Shown: one piece after another, positions 34,130 through 46,600 of the stretch
Layout: each line of letters opens with the position of its first letter
How positions within the stretch are numbered: position 1 is the first letter of the stretch
Source: Colius striatus
Lineage: Eukaryota > Chordata > Aves > Coliiformes > Coliidae
Length of the DNA stretch: 64,000 bases
Reading direction: 5' to 3'
Assembly (NCBI RefSeq): GCF_028858725.1
Contig: NC_084767.1
Location: 795,501-859,500 of the forward strand
Notes under the pieces: model-generated
What the model saw: the letters and a program-made list of their open reading frames with translations, nothing else
What the model was told of the DNA's origin: nothing
Database searches by the model: none
Program-made: the position numbers and the translations under genes

Positions 34130-34990
34130 CGATTGGCAGTGCCAGCGGGGTGCCAGCAAGCCTCCGGCACGGCGTCCCGCCGGGCTGAGAGCCGCGTGTG
34201 GAGTTTCGGCTCATGCCGCAAGAGGTCTCACGATCTCAGAGACCGTCGGTGGAATCACACCGCTGTGAATGCGAGCAGGAGTAACGCCCGCGGGACCTGT
34301 CCCGGGCAGGTGGAGCATAGCTGTGTCTGGGCTCTTAAATTCCCTCGGAAACAGCCTTAAATCTTCTGCCTGACAGCCCATGAACCGGTCTCTAAAGCTG
34401 CTCTATACCTGGTGAGAGAGCTGCACCCGAAAGCAAACGTCCCTCCTCACTCCCGGCAAACCACTTGGAATCTGTAGCTGTGGGATGCTTTGGGCGACCG
34501 AAGCCACGGGGCACAATCCTGCCTGGGGCTGAGCTGCTGCAGTTGTTTCCCCGTGCCCACTGCAGCGCAGGGCAGTCCGCTCCGCTCCGCGCCCGCTTCC
34601 ATTCCGCAGGAGCCGCTGCCGGACCGTCGCAAGCCGCGGCTGCAGCCCCGGGCTGCCCCAGCGCCCACGCAGCCTCCGCGGCCGCGGACGGCTCGGCTCG
34701 GCGCTTTGAAGTCCCCAGGGAGGAGGGTGGTTGTTTTTGTTTGCGGCGTTGCTTATCGCCGCGATGCCTCCTGCCTGTGTGTCGCCGCACGGCTCCAGCC
34801 CGCCGTCCGTGCAGCCCTGCTGCCAAGGGCCGCCGGGCTGCCAGCGCCGGCCGATAAGGGTGATGGATGGGGAGGAGGCTGGCTCCGCCACGGCCCGGCT
34901 GCTCCCTGGGAGCCGGAGCTGTCCCAGCGCTCCCTGAGCCCGGAGGAATGCTTGTTCGAGGGATGGGCGGCCAGCCCGGGATGCTGAGCC
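34130..34990. other. orphan CpG island 1
   Basis: About 860 bp with dense CG dinucleotides, isolated in moderate-GC intergenic DNA 23 kb from HAND1 and 20 kb from LARP1. It contains TTATCG and CGATAAGG GATA-type words (about 34,750 and 34,851). Both strands have frames open for about 200 codons, expected from GC-richness; none matches a known protein. It may be a non-coding RNA promoter or a Polycomb-regulated enhancer. Confidence 0.55.
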
Positions 34991-37700
34991 CTCCGCCAGC
35001 CCCCACAGCGAGGGCTGGTACCACAAGTGTGTACCCTCACATCAGCCAGGGTCCTTTCCACATGCACACAGACCCAAATCTAGAGCTTGGCGGGTGAGCA
35101 GTGGGGTAATGTCTCTCACCTTGCTCCTTTCCTTCCAGGGCAGCTCTGCAGCCTACCCTGGTCACCTCTGTGGGATGAGGACAGAGGATGTCACTGGCAG
35201 GTGGAGGGAGGGACAGCCACTGCAATGCCAGGGTGGCACCGCGCTGGTAGCAGCAGTCTGATGGCACAGGGACATCTGTCAGCAGATGGTCCTCACATGT
35301 TGTGCCAGGGAGATGCTTTGGTTTCAGTTAATCTTCCTGGGGCAGGAGTGTGGCTGATTTGGCTCTGCATGCCCTGGTCCTTTTGGTAGGGTGTGGTGGC
35401 TCCAGCATCAAGAGGTCCTTACCCTGAGTTTAGGGCATCTCAGCCAGGAAACAATGCTGCATCACATCCCTTCATGGCTGGGTCTCTCTGGCCTTCTGGG
35501 GAGCTCTTTGCAGTGATTTTCAGAGCTGAGTTGCGGATAAAACATCTGGAGTGACTCCCTCTTTGTGTCAGCTCCTTTTCCCGACTCAAAGGAAGCCAAG
35601 GAAAACGTTTTCATGCAGTTACTGCAAGGACCATACTGTAGTTTCTTTGCAATGTCATTCTTGCTATATTTCTTCCCCATTCCCTTTCTCCCAACCTGTG
35701 CTGCAGAGGACTAAATGCTTCTGCTCTCGAGTTCGAGCTGCAGAAAGCAGACAGCTCAAATCCCTTTCCCCTGGCAGGACTCTGGATTCAGTCCCCTCTA
35801 TGGGCAGGATAACGAAGAGCCCAGAGCACAGAGATTACCACGAGCCCATTCCCCAAAGCATCACTCAGAGCTGTGCCAAACGCAAACTTGGGAGAAAACA
35901 CACTAATTGCCTCAGTCAGACAATGGAAAAATCGGATGCCTTTCCACTCCAGCCTCATTACAAGGGTTTCTTAAATGGAGGTTGTGCTTGTAATTAAATA
36001 GCCACATATTGGCTCCCCAAGACAAGAGGAAAAGGCAATTTGAAAATGTATTGAAACAGGGAGTTTGGCAATTCTCCTGGATTTAGAACAATTCGTGGAT
36101 TTAAATTGTTCCATTTCAAATGTCTGTGCTTGCTTTCAACAGAATTAAAGAAAGATGTGCAAGATGGAGGAGAGGCAGCACTTTCCTGGATGCTATTTCC
36201 CTCTCTGGCTGTCAGGGTAAGGGGCAACACTGAGCTCTGAGAACTTCTTGGGTAGCAGTGTGTTTTCTGGGCTGCGCTGCATGGCTGATGCTGTGGCTGA
36301 CTCAGCTGATGAGCACAGGAAAGCAAGAAGTTCTATTAACACCAAATTGTCCAAAGGTTTTTGGCTTGGGTTCTGGTTTTACGCTTACCTCCTGTGCTCC
36401 CTGCCGTGCTGCCACCGTGGGACCTGCTGTCCGAGCACGAGCAGTGACTGGATATGGACAGGCTTGTCTTCTCCAGATGCTTTTTCTGCAGAGATGCCAC
36501 ATCAAAAATAAGTCTATCACTTGACAACAAAGGACTTCTTGGGCACTGTGCCTTTATACATACCCTGAAATTTGGCAGGAAACGTTGGTAATATCATCAT
36601 TATACAAGCTTCCACGTGTACAGGAAGAAACACATCAGATCTTTGAGAGCCATGTGAAAATATAACACCTCTTTTACTCCAAGAAAATAAAACACCCCAC
36701 ACTTTAGACATCATCTCTCGTGCTGGGAAGGTTTATCTTGGTCATGGCAATCAAAGCTTCTCACTTGACTGTGGGTAGCTGCTGGGGAGGAAGGGTCCAG
36801 CAGCACCTCAAACAAGATGTCCTCACTTTTAGGTAGCTCCAGGAGAGAGCAACCTCTTTGCAGAGCACTTGCACACCTTTGCTTGTTTGTGCACTTATTA
36901 CTCATTTGTTTTAAGCCCAAGTAATGGCAAAATCCCCTCCTTGCTCTTTCTGGCTTCTCTGGCATTGTGTGTGTGTATGTGTTAGCGAGCAGCTGAGAGG
37001 TGAACGGGAGATGAACTGTGGGATGACTTACTCGGGTAGCAGGGAGAACGGAGGAGTAGTTTGAATGCAGCCCAAATCCTCAGCTCTGTGGGCTTGACAT
37101 AAGCATTTAAGCCTTTGGTTGGGATCTGGAGATAGAAGAGGGCTGGAAAGCACATTTCTTTTGTGGTTAAAGGTCCTTTTGTCGGTCCATAAATCCAGAG
37201 GGAGGTCTGTTTATTCTGTTTACTGCAGTTACCTAAGCTGTGAGGCTCTGTGTAAATCATGGCAAGCCGTGATTTACAGGGGAGCTGGTCTCCCTGTGGC
37301 GTGTGCAGCGTGTCCCTGCCCAGACCCCCACGCAGGCAGCATGCTCCTCCAGAAGCCAGGAGATAAGAGCAATAAAAGCCGCAAGTCTCTCCCCAGCACC
37401 ACTACTGCTTCATTTTGGTTTTGGCAGGATCACTCATGGCTGCTCACTGATGGAAAGAGAAACCTGAGGCAAATTATGGAGGGGTTTGTTCCTTTTCTTT
37501 TTTTTCCTTTAGGAAGCAGTGTCTGTTTCCTGGGGCTTCCTGGCTGCAATGTCCCATTTCCACCCCATCACCACCAGCAATGTCCCAGCTGCTATCTGAT
37601 GGGGCTTGGCCAGACTGGAGGTAGCCAGGCTGATTACCGCCCCCCTCCCACAACCCCATGGTCACCCAGCCTTCCTCACCTGAGAGGTGCTGACTCCCTG
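34991..37700. other. intergenic DNA, no gene seen
   Basis: Unique, moderate to AT-rich sequence. The AT-richer segment at about 35,990-36,140 and 36,520-36,720 has no exon signature. No RNA gene or repeat recognised. Confidence 0.4.
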
Positions 37701-37710
37701 GAGCCGAAAT

Positions 37711-37805
37711 CGGCTGCCAGATAAGGGAGTGACTCCAGATAACGGCGCCAGCTGCTCCCTATGAGCCCCCTGGCCCCTGGGGAAACCGCCTGTGTTATCT
37801 GTCAG
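37711..37805. promoter_or_regulatory. candidate enhancer: three GATA motifs and an E-box
   Basis: Within 82 bp lie AGATAAG (37719-37725), AGATAACG (37737-37744), the E-box CAGCTG (37749-37754) and TTATCT (37795-37800, GATA on the minus strand). GATA plus E-box spacing of this kind is used in cardiac and haematopoietic enhancers (established). Activity here is inferred. Confidence 0.35.
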
Positions 37806-38694
37806 TAGAGCACAGGGAGTGAGAGGAAAAGGAGGCTTCAGGCAACTGAAGGGGAAAAAAGATCTGCTCTGATACCCCAGCCCTGGCACACTGGGCTTGG
37901 ACACACAGGTTTGTTGATGGAGGAGGGATGATGCAAAGCTGGAGGACAGTGGCTGGGGAGCCAGCTCACCCCAGGGAGAACTGACCCCACAGCCCAGGGG
38001 AGTCCCCGCTTCCCACAGCCCGGGCTCCATCCTCTAGGATCCCTTCAGCCCTTCCTCTGCCTCCTCCCACCTACCTCCATCAGGCAGCTGCAGGATTCCC
38101 TTGGCCTTCTCCGTTAGCACGTTGCTGCCAGTTTTGATGCTAACCATTGCGCTCCCCCGAGCCCTCCCGTTTCCAGGCTGGAGCAGCTCAGAGCGGGGAT
38201 CAGCCCAGGTCCTCGCTGTTTAGTCTACCCATCAGATTGGTGACAAGGAGTCTAGCAGCTGGCAGAAAGCACTTTTATAATTGCTCAGATGCTGGCTTTG
38301 AGCTGTTTGTCCAGTGGATCTCTTTTTCAACCCTAGAGCAGGGGAAAGGAGAAGATGATTGGCAGAGGTGTAGGTGAAAAATTCTATATCCTCAGTATCA
38401 AAGTCTGAGCCACTGGAGAGGGCCCTCTGCTGACCTCACACATGCAGGGATTTAGATTGTTGGTCACTGGGAAAAGTAGTCAAGATGCAACTGAGCAGAG
38501 CACAGCATCCTCAGACCGGCCGGGTCGTCTCACTTCACCTTCAGCTTGGAGCATCCTTGGCTGAAAAGCTGGATAGGCAGCACATGGCTCAGGGCACATA
38601 GATGTACATACAGATGTGCATGTGCATTTTGTGACTCTTTGCAGGGAGGATGAGGGTCCAAGGACCCTCCAGCATGAAGCCTGTGGGCTTTTTG

Positions 38695-38706
38695 CCCCCC
38701 CCCCCC
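38695..38706 (+). repeat. C12 homopolymer
   Basis: Twelve consecutive C residues in otherwise ordinary intergenic sequence. Confidence 0.95.
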
Positions 38707-39849
38707 AGTCCCAGCCACAATGCGATGTGATGTCCTGCCTCAGCTTCAAGGCTTGAAGGATTGAGAAGCCCATGCCCCATGTCCAGCAACGGATGAACCT
38801 TGTTTGCTGGCAACCAGAGCTGCATTTCTGAGTGAAATGGATGGCAGAGTGCTTAGCTGCACACAGCATAATTGGGAAGCACACAGGGGCCAGCACATTG
38901 CAAAGGAAGAGCCCAGATGGCCAAACCTCACTTGAAACCTGTGAATCATCCGTCTGGCTCCAACTCTTGTGTGCACTCGGGTGCACAGGCAAAGCGAGGG
39001 ACTCAGGGTGGTCTTCAGGATGTTGAGGTTCCTCCTTTGAACACGGATCTAACCGAGCCCGGTGGGGCTCAGGGCTGCTGGCTCAGGGTAGGATACAGAC
39101 ACTTGGGGATGACAAAGTGGATGGTCTGACCTGGCCAAAGAGATGGGGTTTGTTTTCTCTAGAAAGCCGGAGACAGAGTGGGACATGATAAGAGTCTCCC
39201 AAGACCTCTGAGACAACAACCGTGATCAATCGATCTCAGGGTATGCTGGAGCTGGGCCAAGATGTAATCAATTTGCAATGAGAAAGCTCGAAGGCTAGAT
39301 GTTAAGGCAAGAGATTCAGGCACCACGGGAGGACAGTCAAGCCTGGGCCAGAGTGAGTGAAGGGTGTTTTAAAACCGAGCTGGACGAGGCTGTGTGGGAA
39401 GCAGTTAGGTGCAGGTGTGGGGCTCGGAAGGACTTTAATCCCCTGAGCTTGGCAGCCAGGCAGGGGACACACAGCAGTGCTATGTGCTGAGGACATCCCT
39501 GTCTCACATCCCCGCCTATTCCAGCAGCTCTATCTGTCTCCACATTGGCTTGCCAGGCTTCACCTAAACCAGCCATCCCTCTGTCACGGCACAGCCCGGA
39601 CTGCTCAACAGTCCCTGGGCAGCTCCTGCCCCGTGGTGGGTCAGGGACTGGCAAGACCTCCTTAGGCCCCCTTGCTCCCCACAGCACTGCTCCAGAGGTG
39701 GCATTTCCAAACCCAAGAGGGAGCAGCTTGGCGGCTTTTAGATGCTTACAAGCTCTTTTACAGGAATTTTCTAAGCCTTGTCTTGGGCTGATGCCTTTTG
39801 GCTTTCTAAAGAGAAAGATTATGAGGGGGTTGAGGCTTATTAAAATCCC

Positions 39850-40170
39850 AAACTCGACCACTCCTGCAAAAACAACCCTGCTTGTTCCAGGCTGGCTTTT
39901 GTGGCTGTTATATGTGTGTGATAAAAACTTGCTGGGGCTAGTGGCAGAGTGCTGTGGCTATTGCCATATCCTAAACCGCATGTTCACGGGTGTGTTAGCG
40001 ATTTGCTGGAGCCCTCCAACTTTGGAAAGGTTCCATTCAAACAGAGAGGGTGGGGAGAGGTGCTCATTTAGGGTTTCGATGGCTCTTTCATATGAAGTTA
40101 GATCTTTGGTTAAATAAGCAGAATTAGTCAAAATTAGCAGAAAGAAAACCCGTTTCCTCTGGTTGTGGAG
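39850..40170. promoter_or_regulatory. candidate conserved non-coding block
   Basis: Unique AT-rich sequence with intact CG sites and words such as CTTTGGTTAAATAAGC, AATTAGTCAAAATTAGC and GTTAGCGATTTGC. No reading frame or repeat. Assignment by appearance only. Confidence 0.27.
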
Positions 40171-43100
40171 GGTGGCTCCGAGGCTGCAGGGCGCACGCAC
40201 GCTCTGTAGCCACCAGCTGCTGCGGGACAGCTCTCGGATCCCGTGTCTCCCCAAGCCCACGCTCCTGCCCGCATCCTTTTGGCCGGTTCCTGCTGTCTGC
40301 CGGTGACTGAGGAGGTTTATCTGCAAGGCTTTGCAATCAAAGGGCTTCGATAGGCAAGGAAGGATTAACCTCAGAAGGGGAGGAAAATCCCTCGCCGGCC
40401 TCCTGCCCCATACATCAAACACAGCGGTCCTGCGGCTAATCTGCAGCACGGCCCAGCAGTTAATCACGGAGGAGCCCGACCCTTTGAGACAGAGGAGACC
40501 TGAGATCTGTCTCCTCTAGCCCTGCTGCTCTGACATGGGACCCTCCAGGCACCCTTCTGGCCTGTCCCGGCTTCATGGCTCCCACTGATGCCCATCATCC
40601 TCCTCTGGGCTGCTCTCCCGACTTGCTGTTGCAAGCTGGACGTCCACTTGCCATTGCTGTTTGTGCAAAGGGAATCTCACAGGATGTTTTGTTCCATGGC
40701 CATGGGACAGATTGGGGGTGATGTGTCAGGCATGGCCACTCTGGCTGCCGAGCCCCCCAGTCCCCCCAGCTGTGGGCAGCCCCAGCTCCTCAGCTGCCCA
40801 CCGAGCCCTCCCGTGCCCCAGCCTGGCCTTGGCCCCACGGCTGTGGGGATCAGGTGCGGGGTGGCCAAGGGACCAGGCGGGTCATGAGCTCCATCTGTTG
40901 ACAGACAAACACAGCAGCAGTGGGCTGGGAGAGCTGCTGGCTGCACGGCTGGGCTGCAGTGCTGAGCAGGGCTGCAGTCTGTCCCTGGGACTCAGGTGCC
41001 TCCCGGGGCTGCAGCGATCTTTAGGAACAAGCTGGAGGAGGAGCTGTGGTAGTGAAGCCTCACAGGTGGTGGGGTGACCAGGCTTTCTGGTGTCAGGGAT
41101 GGTGGTAAGACCAGTGCCCAGTGGAGGGGCTGGGCTTTGGGGACAACCCTGTCACACTCCCCTTGACTCTTCAGCTAGAAGTGGGAGCTTGGAGGGGATT
41201 TGGGAGGGAGACTGTCACATCCCCTTACCCTGCAACTGAGGTGGCTTGTGAGGCGGCCTTGGGACCTGACCTTCAGCCTCCTCCGTCTCACTTCACGGCC
41301 CTGTACATGGCTTCCTCCCACATGTTTTCAATCCTATGGGCTAATGCTTATTGCTCATGATCCTTTTGAAGCTTTTCCCAATTACCATGAGAGGCAGCAG
41401 CCTGTAGCATAAACCCACAACCCAGAGTGTTTATGAACTTGCCCAGTACAGTTCCCTGCTTACTTTTGGACCAACCTGCATGCTCTGCACCCAGCCCAGC
41501 CCTTTCCCTCCAGTGCCCAGAGCTGGATCACACTCGTTGCAGAATGATGGCAGCATGTCATCCGGCACTGGGCAATGCCACCATCTCAAATGGCACTGTG
41601 TCACACAGATCCCCCAAGAAGATTTATCCCCACCAGGACTTCAGCAGAGACTGATGGTGACCCTGGGAGCTGGATGGATGTCAGCAAGAATGCATACAGC
41701 TGATGCCTTGATGCCTTGCTGAGCACAACCACCAAGAGTAGGTACAGCTTCCACTGACAGGTGAGTGATCCCTGAGCAAGCCTGATGTTTGGAGAAAACC
41801 TCAAGGGAGTTTTTATGGGGAAGATCCTGTTTTTGCAGCTGCAAGTTTCCTGGGGGTAGAAGATGGTCAGTCCTGCCTGCCCACAAGCTGTCTTGTGGGA
41901 AACAGCTGGGCATGGATGCTCCAGGCTGAGCTCTTTTAATCCACAACCACCTCCAGTTTAGAAGGAAAAACCCCTGGGACCTGCATGGCAGCCAGGAGCG
42001 GAGTAACCAGCCCAGCATCAGGGGTTTGTGCTGCCGCTCTGGCAGCTGCTGGCTGGGCATGTTTTCAGACAGCTGCTTGGTGACAGCCAAACCCCTTGAG
42101 TGAATCCCTCATTTCCCTTGGTACATCATCCTGGAAGCTCATCCTCACTGGTCATGGAATGGATGAGTGCTGGGGCGAGAGAGTTGCATTGGGCAGGATG
42201 CGAAGGGCTCCCGGGGCACAGACAGCACAGGCTGGCTGGCAGCAAGCACATCCTCCATGTACAGCCCTGCTCAGGGGGTAGCTGGAGGGCAGGACTCCCA
42301 AGCAGGGCTCTGCTTCACTGACAGTGGTGCCTGCAGATCAGCACAGAGTGGTGCCAGACCCGTAAGTGACCGAAGCTGAAGGCCAAGCAGGTAAACCCAG
42401 GCTGTCTGCAGCTCTGTCTTGTCTCCCAGCTCATCTGCAGCATGAAAAACACCAACACTGTGGGATGCCCATGTTGCCCATCTTGCAGCGACTTCCCAGA
42501 CAAGAGTGACCATCACCCGGCCAGCAGCATCCGTGGGCAGTCACTGACCCCTGGGGCCCAGCCATGAGGGTTAGATTGGGCCAAACCCCGAGGGGAGCCG
42601 CTGGCCACAGTCCACATGTGCCACCCCCTGGACACTCGGCGTAAACGACGGGAAACCACCAGATCCCGCAGCAGAAACCTCCACATCTGGCTGCTGTTAG
42701 TGAGAAAGGAAGATGTTTGGCACTCCTGGGACTCAGGTCCCCGGCACAGGGACACCGGGGTTCAGAGACAGACCCCTGGACAAGGGGTGCCGCGGGGTGA
42801 CTTCACCATGCCGACCCACAACCCTGCCAGCCCTCGGTGCACCCTCCCAGGCAGGCTCTTGCTGGTTTAGGGGGTGGGGTTTGCTCTGCAGTTCATGAAT
42901 TGCTCCATGAAATTCTCCCCAAATTTGCAAAGAGCGTGAAACCTCTGGGCTTTTTCGCCGCTGGGTTTCTACTAGCCCGCCCCTCGGGGGAGCAGCGGAG
43001 GCTGGTGGCAGCTGGCTTGTCTGTGGAACCGAGATTTGGGGCAATGGGAGGAAGGAATTGGCTCTCACTATCCCCGACAGAAAGGGACATGGGGGGTCGC

Positions 43101-43180
43101 CTCTTTTGTGACGAGGTGATAAACGGGGCTTTATGGAAGTGTATTGCACACACAGACGTTTGCATGTGCACGCCAACAAA
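40171..43180. other. intergenic DNA, no gene seen
   Basis: Moderate G+C, unique. Open frames on both strands overlap each other and have no recognisable domains. Confidence 0.4.
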
Positions 43181-43655
43181 AGCGCTCTCTGCAGAAGCGT
43201 GGCGTTCCGCGGCTCTGGGAGCCGAGATGCTATCTCGGGGACTGGCTGGCAGTCCCAGCCGGAGCCGGGGCGCAGCAACCCGTACTGCGCCGAGGACAGC
43301 TCGCAAACGTCCCGACCTGCTCCCGAGGCATTGCTGGGCTGAAGCCAGGCGGGAGGAGGCTTTTTTCTTTTTGCAGGCAGCTGCCTGCCAGAAACGGCTT
43401 TCCCCGCCCTGGGCTAGTTGCTTTCCAAGCAGACCCATTGTCCCCGCAGGTCAAACGCCTCCCTTTCGAAGGCGGGAGAAGCCTGTGTTGCGGGTTTTGG
43501 GTGGAAGGGCCGTTTCGGGAGGCGCAGCGCGCCCCGGGGGCCGTGCCCGGCTTGGCGCCGCAGCGCGGGCGGCGGGTGGCGGAGCCTCCGCACCGCGACC
43601 CTCCCGCTGCCGCGCCGCTCCCGCGCCCCGGCTGCAGGGTTTCCTTGCAGTCTGA
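43181..43655. other. orphan CpG island 2
   Basis: A compact CG-dense block, densest at 43,490-43,640, 11 kb upstream of LARP1. It lies at the end of a 272-codon plus-strand frame (42,837-43,655) that has no known domain and whose composition follows the island. A non-coding RNA promoter or orphan regulatory island is possible. Confidence 0.5.
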
Positions 43656-46600
43656 TTTTCCTTTCAGGGTGAAAGGCTTTTTTTCCCTGTGTCTGCCGTG
43701 CCCTGGCTCCTTTTCCCAGAAGGAAAGGGGAAGCAAATTCACTGCTCCCTATCCCCAGCCATCTCAAAACCGCCACCATGAGCTCGCCAGGGCTTCGTGG
43801 GACACGGTGACAGTCCAGATATCTCTGGGTTCTCATTCCTCCTGGGAAGGATAAGCAATTCCCACTGCATCGAGCAGTGTTTTCTGATCCCTCTCAGATC
43901 CCTGAGGGCCAGGGAGAAAGGCCCCATCCCCTCCCCATAACACCCCCTGGGAAAGCTAGAAAGAAACCCAAAGCAAAGCTCAAGGCTGTGAAAGCCATAA
44001 GCAGGTTTTCAGTGGGTTTTCCATGGCATCTGCCTGATGGCCAGGAGCCAGAGCCCATGGTTGTGCAGGGCTGGCCAAGGCAGCCAAAGCTCTCCTTTGG
44101 CACCCGGTGCCAGGGCGATGCTGGGAGGGAGCCAAGGACACCCCCATTCTCAGAATGCTCTGGGGTTCCTGTTTACAACGAGGGGGTGATTTTGTTGAGT
44201 CACAGATCCAGGCTGGCAAATGCCCAGTGCTGCATCACCAACCAGATGGAGGCTTGGGGCTGTGCCACCCTCAAAGAAACAGTGAAGGAAAAGGAAGTGT
44301 AATCCCTGGCAGGGAGCTGGGAGCATCTTCTCCAGTTCGTTGGGCTTCTCTAACACCCTGCTTGTTTAAAAGAAATATGGAGAGAGCAATACCTGCTTTG
44401 TAAGCATGGAGCCCGTGCTGCTGGAGCAGACTCTGCCAGGGGGCTGGGCATTGGAACAGGGTTGAGCTATTCCCAGAGGCATGGTGGGGGCTCTAAAGCT
44501 GGGCTAGGCCCAGCTTTGGTGCTGTGTGATTTTAGGAAGTCCAAGCCTGCTACAGGGGTACAGGAAGGCTACTGCAATCGGGTAGTGAGTCTGCAAGCCT
44601 GCAAGTGCCTCTGAGTGGGAGGGGAGGTAGTTGCGACCAGCTGAGGATGCTGCTGGTGGGAGATCTGCAGCCTGTGGTGCTAAGCCACCCCCAAATTCCT
44701 CTCTTTTACACCCTGGCTTTCCTCTCCCCTCAGGGAGAGGGGAATTTCTCCCAGAGGGGGTCTGGGGTGAGGGACAGAGCACCAGCACTGGCATTGCCAG
44801 CTCCTGAAGGACTGACCATGGGGGAAGCCCACGACAGCTGCATGGCATTTTGGGCTGCACCAGCATTTGTCACAGCGGGAAATCCTCCCTGTCAGAGGCA
44901 GGCCCCTCTCTCCCCTTCCAGTTCTGTCTTCTGCAGTGCTGAGTTATCTCCAGAGCTGTTGTCCTGGGTGCTTGTGTCACCCCACCCAGCCTGGCTCACC
45001 AGAGATGCAGTTAAGAGCTGGGGCTGCCCTCTCCTGATTACACACAGGGGTTCTGGAGCTTTTATCATGGGCAAAGCCCTGATGGCTCTCTCAGCCCCTT
45101 TGGCCACCCCTGAGGGCCCTGTGCTCAGAGCCCCACTGCACTATCTCCTCTTTTCAGGTGAACCACACAACTTGCAGCCTGCCTATCTGAAAAGCAATGC
45201 CAGGCAGGACAGGGTTCCTGGCCTCTGCCCAGGAGAAAGGGCCATTTGTTACTACATGGGGAAGTGGTTCTTCTAAGGAAGGATGGCTCCTGATTGCTCT
45301 CATGCTATTGCTGTGACCTCCTGAACACCAGCAGCTGCTTCTGCAACAACCAGCTCCAAGCCCTGTCCTGTCCCTTGGAGTGGGATGAAGAGGCAGATTT
45401 GCACTCCAGCAGACCTCCAGGATGGGATGGAAAGGGTTATGCAGTGTGTTAGAAAATATTTAAATGGGAGCATCTGACCTCACTACAGTTTCCCTGGGGG
45501 TTTTCCTGGTGTTTGGTTTATCATACAAGCAAGCAGCTCACTAAAGGGGTTGCGTGGAAAACAGTGACGTTGGGCAAAGCACCCAAAACAGCAGCACTTG
45601 GGGAAGTTCCACAGGAGCACCTTCCACTGCCCCATGAAAGGATGGTGCCATCCCAGAGAGGCCTCAAAGAGCAGTCATGGCCCTTGCATCGGTCATCGCA
45701 TCCCCTGCTGGGAAAGGGGACAGCATAGAAGTGTTTGGTTCTCCAGGGAGCATGGGGAGGGGGAGACAGGCTGGAGAGTCCTGGGAGGAAATATCTGTGA
45801 AGGCCTAGCAGATGATGTGCTTGAGGGTCCCACAGTTAGTGTGAGCACCAGCAGCTCAATGCTCTGGCCTCTGCCAGTAATGCTGGCAACAGTCATGTGC
45901 TGTCACCATGTGCAGAAAGGCAGGAGGTGCCTTAACGAGGCTCACTGGTGAAAATGATTTAATTAACAGCTGAGATAGTGCACCTGCAGAAGAGACCAGT
46001 GCTGGGGCAGGAGTTGCAGCACTGCACAGAGTGGGCTGGCTCGTGGCTGCCCAAGGGAGCGTGCCAGGGAAAACCACCTCAGGACCCGCTGGACTGGGGA
46101 GGTTGGTGATCTGGCAGGTACAGGAGGGGAGGGATGTGTGTGTAGGTACTGATGCTGACCTGGGTTTTCCCTTCTCTGATGGCCTCACCCCACTAGGTAG
46201 GAGAGAAAGTCAAAAGCAGCCTCTAACATGGCTTTCTTCCTTCTCTTGTCTTGTACTGGGGATGTCTCGAGTCCCAGCAGTGTTAACCATCCCCAGCTGC
46301 TCTGCAGGCTCCAGCTGCCACCCTGCTCCAGGCTCCAGGCCACCATCACACGCTCCTCCCCACTCAGATAAACTGTGGAGATGTTTTGGTTTGGCACAAG
46401 CTTTGGTTTTGCATCTTTAGGAGACAAATTACAAAACAATAAGATAAGGCTGTACACTGGAAGCAAGCTAAAAAAAAACCCCATTTCAAGTGTAAAGAGT
46501 TTTCTCCTGCCTGGGAGGCTTGTTTTAGGTTTAGGACAAAAATTGCTGCCAAGGGTTTCTGGAGAGCTGGAAAGCCCTCAGTGCAGCCTTGGGGTGGTCC

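Noticed and set aside
34392-35026. 210-codon minus-strand frames over the orphan CpG island
   Set aside because: Several frames on both strands are open together, as expected from GC-richness; compositionally biased and unrecognised.
42837-43655. 272-codon plus-strand frame over the second orphan CpG island as a protein gene
   Set aside because: No family match, and its Arg/Ala/Gly/Pro-rich second half follows the island composition. Kept only as an observation about the island.
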